A stretch of 64,000 bases of DNA, taken from assembly GCA_026120185.1 (NCBI GenBank), contig JANUWF010001659.1:434001-498000 (forward strand). Direction: 5' to 3'. Below, piece by piece: positions 58,949 to 64,000 of this stretch. The notes beneath the pieces were generated by a model. It was not told the origin of the DNA. It saw nothing but the letters and a program-made list of their open reading frames with translations, and did no database searches. Each line of letters begins with the position of its first letter. Position 1 is the first letter of the stretch. The position numbers were made by a program, and so were the translations under genes. Source of the DNA: Voacanga thouarsii. Lineage: Eukaryota > Streptophyta > Magnoliopsida > Gentianales > Apocynaceae.

Positions 58949-61443
58949 CTAAATATGATTGAAGAAAAATCATTTGTGGAGATTCCCATTTCCTAATCTA
59001 AAAACGTCAACCAAGCACTTGGTCATATCAGGCAACTTTGCAGATAACGAGCTGCCAATGGATACAAGTTAGCGATCAGTCCAAATCTTGTATAAAGAAA
59101 TCACTACCATAGAAGAAGAGTGGGAGGAAAATACGTGGAAGAATATTATCATGACACACCTAGTGGAAGCATCAGATTGTGTTGTGTACATAGCATTTTA
59201 CTTCCACGATCCAGCTAAATGCTTTACAATTAGGAGAAATATATAGCTTTTTCCCAAATAAGCCAAAATATAAGGAATTACTTTTGGGAAAAAAGGGGCC
59301 AAAAACAAAGACAACACATACAAACTAGATTCAATAAAAGCTTCACATTTTAATTCTCTCTACTGAGGAACAATTTACAATTTTCCTGAACGGTGCTAGA
59401 TTCTTCTCTATTCTCAAACTTACTAGTGCCATCATCATATCATGATCCAAGGATAGCAGAACCAAGGAATTTTAGTTTTCTTAGCTGCAAAACCATAGCA
59501 AACAAAGGTTGAAATAATATTGAGATAGAAATTGCAATAAATAAAATGCAAAACTTTTCACTTAATGGGATACAACACGCAGTCTTAGAATTCAAATGTT
59601 TCCTGGGAATGAGTTCTCTAAATGACTAAAAAGGATCTTCTATGTAAATGACCATAAAAGATCTTCAACATAACCCCAAGCTTTGAAAGGTGAACAACAT
59701 ATACCCACTAAGTACTTGCAGAAAAGAATCCTTAGCATATTCACAAATGAAAAACCCAGGGGAAAAAGATATTTGCGTTTATAGAACATAATTTTACTAA
59801 GCAATATCAGCAAAACTCATGCAGGACAACCGTTAGGCAGTCCAAGCAATTACTGGGAACTAGAACAGCTAAGTTTAGCTGCTGAAAATTCACTGGTCAG
59901 GCAAAGAAACTGAATAAAAACGTGTAGCAACACACTAAGAGAAGAGGAGAAATCCTAAGCGTCACACCAAAGTTTGTAAGGCGTCACACCTTAGGGCTGA
60001 TTGCATCTCACAACCAGAAATTACAGAAACACTCTGTTGACTCTTATTAATTGAATAAGGAAAGCATACACAGGTAAGAGAGAATTTCTATATTTATAGA
60101 TCCAAAATCTAGACTAACTAGGACTAGACTCTTTAGGAAACCAATCAGTTCAGGAATCCTGCTAAACAGAAATTTAAACTTTAGGAAACTTCTCCAAACC
60201 CACTTAACAAAAATACTCTAAATTCTAAAACTCATAAAACAACAATCTAAAGGAAAAACTCATTACTAAAAAAAAAAGACTCATTATTACTCTAACTCCC
60301 ATATGAGCTGCCCATCATTTAAACTGTGACAAATTAAGGTTTAGTCTTTAGAATAAACTTTTCCCCTCCTCTTGTGAACCTTAACTGGTTGCTGCCACTT
60401 GTCTCTATCAAAAAATTAGCTGCCATACTAATAAGGGTAGCTTTTAAGCAATCTAGATTTCACATGAAATAAAACTGAAAGGTAAATTATTGAAAAGAAG
60501 ACCGGATATCATGATTAGTATGGAGGACAAGAAACAAAGAAGTGTTAGCTCCTTACCAGAAGTCCTGTTATACTTCCTTTCTTCTTATTATAATTATATA
60601 AACTTGGAAGAAGAAATGTAATCAATGTAATTTGCTAGCATCTTAGGGATACACAGCCATAACTAAGAAATTATTCAAATCAGATGAGTCTTGATATAGC
60701 GTTAAAAGCATTCAATTTCATCATGTCAACACCCTTGGATGATTATGAATTTCCATAACTCAAACCTGACTTTAAAACATGAAATTTAGAAATGTTCAAA
60801 TGTTGACAGTTCGAAATCAGCTATGGCTCAAAAAAAAAAAAGCATAGCTAGCTGCTATATGCCCTGTAACACTTGAAAAATGAACCAAACTCTCCACTCT
60901 GGCTGATAGACGTCTCCAGAAAAACAAGACACAACAGAGTTTACATATGTCCCTCATAAAATCATACAGTATTATATTAAAACCAAAGCCAACCATCTTA
61001 TAAAGTTTCTAGGTTGTTCAGTATGAGAAAATTTGAGTTATAGGAAAAAAAACTAAATGACAACTTTTAGATATTGCAGTACTCTATTGCATTCCCGTAA
61101 TATGCGATCAAATGGATGTTTAAACTCAGAAGCTTGCTTACTCCAACCTTGCGATACACATTGCATTTGCATAATCAGCTCCTCTCATCTAACACATACA
61201 AACTATGAGCAGCATGAGATATCTGGCTTAAAATGGAAGAATCTACCCCAATTTGGCTACTAAAGTTTCTCAATTCATCACAACATCCTTTCCTCTGCAT
61301 TTATTTATTTATATTATTGTTTCTTTTTTCTTTTACCTACAATGCTAAAATCTTAAAACAGAACATCAAAACTAAAAGTCTGAAACTTGCCAATTAGCAG
61401 ATTTTTGAAAGAAAAAAAAAGGAAATTCTTTCAAGATAATCTA
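58949..61443. other. Intergenic; possible terminal exon on the minus strand
   Basis: No clear gene. On the minus strand at about 59441-59484, GGTTTTGCAG is followed by an open CTAAGAAAACTAAAATTCC frame encoding LRKLKFLGSAILGS and then TGA. This could be a last exon, but the length is far too short to be sure. Confidence 0.3.
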
Positions 61444-61451
61444 GGTAGCCA

Positions 61452-61940
61452 TAGAGGTGTCAAAATGGATATCCATCTGGATTTGGATAGAATTAAATGG
61501 AGTTCAATCTATTTAAATCCAGATGGTGGATATCCATTTATCCATATTCATCCATTCGCATATTTTGTCCAATATAAAAATATTTTATTTAATTCCTTTT
61601 CTTTTATTAATTAAACATAGTAGTGGTGGAGCCCATGTAGTAGTGAACGATGTCACTTAAATCAAATAAATAAACATTTTATTTTACCAACTTACTCTTT
61701 AATTAATAAAGAGATTAGTAACAGGACCTTTGCATTAGTGGAACTCATCCCTCTTATATGAGTCTTCTACATTTAAATGAATAAAATAGATTAAATGGAT
61801 ATCTATTTAAAACCATTAAATTTGTTGGATTTAAATGGGGGCCCATTTACGTTCAGGAACTTAATTTTAATCATCTATATCCATTCATTCATGTATGGAC
61901 ATGGATATACATTAGATTCTCATCCAAATTGCCACCCCTA
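61452..61940. mobile_element. hAT-type MITE, 489 bp
   Basis: The left end TAGAGGTGTCAAAATGGATA and the inverted right end TAGGGGTGGCAATTTGGATG match the common plant hAT terminal pattern. The 8-bp flanks GGTAGCCA (61444-61451) and GGTAACCA (61941-61948) match at seven positions. The interior repeats ATCCAT and TTAAATGGATAT in both directions and encodes nothing. Confidence 0.85.
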
Positions 61941-61948
61941 GGTAACCA

Positions 61949-62785
61949 GTATTAATGCAAGATTAGACAAATGTCTTTACCACATTCTTTACCGCTCATT
62001 GAACTTTTTCTTTAAATGCTATTACATTCTGGATCAAATTTAAAGCAAGATTGATGCAGTACTAATTCAGCTTAGTTTGTGGCTGATATGATGCTACCTT
62101 TTATTTGCAGAGCAGTTATGCTCTTTAGAAAAGAAAGGCTTGATAACTTAGAGCAGAAAGATTAGAGAGAAGAAAGAGAACAAGAAAAGAAGCTAAATCT
62201 CATAAAAAGGAACTCTATTTCATTATTCATCATCTACCTACCTCCTAACCTATCACTACTACAATGACATATTTAGACCAAAAACCCTAGAAACAAAATT
62301 ACTTCAAAGTTGTCATACAAAATCTTTAGAAGAAAAATTAAAAACCCATAACTAAGTAAATTGGACAGTTAAGAAGCTGAGTAAAGCTGTCATTTGACTG
62401 TATTTCAGAAACTCCTAAGAGTAAAAATTTTACTTGACCTAACCCAAGCAATAATTGAAGTCTGCTTTTATTCCAAAGATTAAATTCCAAAACGCCTACA
62501 TATAAAACACAGGACGAAGACAACCAGCTTCACAGCTAACAAACCAACTAAAAGAATGACGTTGGAAATTGCCAGGGACACTCTTAGCACAAAAATTCTC
62601 TTAACTGCTGCATCAAAGCATTAGGCAGTCCATTGACGTATGACACATTCCCCAGTCCAATTTTAAAAGCATAACTCCCAAGGTTGCAGATAGCCTTGCC
62701 AATCATGCATATGACCTACCTTCCCTTAGTTCTAGCAGTTTTGATGAACTACCAAGGCACTTCCTAGTCTTTGCAACTTGACAGA
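61949..62785. other. Intergenic or 3' UTR; nothing certain
   Basis: If the minus-strand exons at 62786-63452 are real, part of this stretch is 3' UTR. A 43-codon open frame on the minus strand (about 62590-62715) was noted but has no support. Confidence 0.35.
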
Positions 62786-63452
62786 TTAGGCATTCCTATT
62801 CTTAAAAGTAAATGATGTAATTTTCTCCTTCCAGTTCTCGTTCTGTGAGTAGTAATCATTGTAATCAGTGGATTTGTTTCCACCAGTCTTGAGGTAACCC
62901 ACTATGCCCCCCTCATTTCTGGTACCTTCTTTTGATTTTTATTAAACCGGTAGGGATACATATCAAACCTCCACTATCTCAAGGTGGCATTTTTAAGATA
63001 GAATTTGACCGTGGTGGGGGGGGGGGGAAGGAAGGGAAGGAGTGACTACGTTTCTTAATAGTAAAATTAAAGAAACACACTAAATATAGCAAAATGATTT
63101 CCAACACAACAAAGTTATGTGAAACCAAAAGAGGAATAAATCAGCTGGCATTAGTTCTCAAATATGGAAATAAGTAGATGTAAAATGTGACAAGTCTAAT
63201 GCAGATCAATAGTTAGTGACTGAATCCTTTCACTAGAACCAAGTTTTACGTTTTCATATTTCTGAATTTTAGAATTAGCTGTGCAAAGCACCCTGAATAT
63301 TGAGAACTAAAAATCATCCTGAATAACACATAACTAGAGGTTATTAAAAATAAAAGGAAACACTGCACCATAATCACATAGGCAAAAACGTGTACCTTAG
63401 GAGCAGCAAAGTTAAGCACAGAAGAGCAGCTCAAATCCATGCTAAACAGGAG
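62786..63452 (-). CDS. Possible 3' exons of an unidentified minus-strand gene
   Basis: Three candidate exons join in phase. The first, 63396-63452, follows a strong acceptor (TTCTTCTTTTTCCTTCAG) and reads LLFSMDLSCSSVLNFAAPK with donor GTAC. The second, 63250-63278, reads LILKFRNMK plus two bases, with donor GTAAAA. The third, 62786-62918, reads NEGGIVGYLKTGGNKSTDYN, then DYYSQNENWKEKITSF, and ends in TAA. The last exon has a composition typical of real protein. I do not recognise the family. The gene would extend beyond the right edge, and exon choice is tentative. Confidence 0.35.
63011..63027. repeat. G homopolymer run
   Basis: A run of about a dozen G bases followed by GGAAGG repeats, prone to length error. 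Confidence 0.8.
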
Positions 63453-64000
63453 CTGAAGGAAAAAGAAGAAATTAATACTGACTCCTATGTAAAAAAGATA
63501 AATAAATATAACAGCAAAATGAAAACACACACACACAAAAAGGTTAAAGAATATTAACTACCATAAGACAACATATAATATAAATTTAGTGCTTTTAACA
63601 GCACCAATTGTTACCAAGGAAGTTTTGTGATTGAGAAATTTTACAGTTACCAAAAGAAAAGATTTTCTCAAGCAGTAAAAAATCATTAAACACTTTGAAA
63701 CATACAAATAAACTACTTATCTATGGGAAAAAGCCTTTGCCAGGAAGGAGAGAAAATATTTAGGAAAAATGCACAAGGAGAAAAAGACAGGAAAAGACCC
63801 AGCTTTCAATCACATAAAAAGTGGGAAACAAAAGATTTCAAACTCACAGAGGCTAACTGAAACAAAATACAACTCAAAAACTCATATAAGATAAAAGGCT
63901 AGAACTAAAGAAGTAGAAACATCAAGACAGGAATAAAAAACTTAAAAATCATTCTTGGCTGTAATTGGTCTGTACTTTCTTGGCCAGAGTTTGAGCTGGT
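63453..64000. other. Window edge; no certain feature
   Basis: AT-rich. The last 60 bases are open on the minus strand and could belong to an exon of the same unidentified gene, but the window ends too soon to tell. Confidence 0.3.

Noticed and set aside
62590..62715. 43-codon minus-strand frame past the candidate gene's stop codon
   Set aside because: Too short, preceded by an in-frame stop and without clear splice signals; more likely 3' UTR.

Overview
The window is nuclear DNA from a flowering plant, almost certainly a eudicot. It is AT-rich, has spliced genes with GT-AG introns, and is packed with plant-type transposable elements: Ty1/copia, hAT, CACTA, Stowaway, and Mutator-like elements that carry a plant mobile domain gene. 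I cannot name the species. Only one host gene is complete, a 10-exon choline monooxygenase-like Rieske oxygenase gene (17845-23761, + strand). No tRNA, rRNA or CRISPR array was seen.

Left part (1-17210). An Angela-like copia element on the minus strand fills 1-9578 and runs off the left edge. Its gag gene is split by a second, 5.2 kb copia element (876-6039) that left a 5-bp target duplication. To the right come a lone CACTA end (to 11322), a 1.8 kb solo LTR (11645-13452), a Stowaway MITE (13505-13792) and a decayed hAT element with a perfect 8-bp target duplication (13955-17210).

Middle (17211-40739). The choline monooxygenase-like gene follows, with a TATA box and a MITE-like sequence upstream and a 3.1 kb intron 8. 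A complete but mutated copia element (24926-30040) lies downstream. A chimeric copia element (31825-37027) comes next. Its two 257-bp LTRs differ at two positions, but its protease and integrase core are replaced by an antisense, intron-containing copy of an RWP-RK (RKD-type) transcription factor gene. This gene capture is the most interesting object in the window.

Right part (40740-64000). Two related Mutator-like elements (MULEs) lie almost side by side (40750-49406 and 50666-58938). Each has long terminal inverted repeats, 10-bp near-perfect target duplications, subterminal palindromes, a MULE transposase gene and a separate plant-mobile-domain (PMD) gene. The first is broken only by single-base nonsense changes; the second has many stops and frameshifts. 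The final 5 kb holds a hAT-type MITE and possible 3' exons of an unidentified minus-strand gene.

None of the transposon genes appears intact. The elements do not form a working pathway together; the layout records repeated nested and neighbouring insertion around one conserved host gene.
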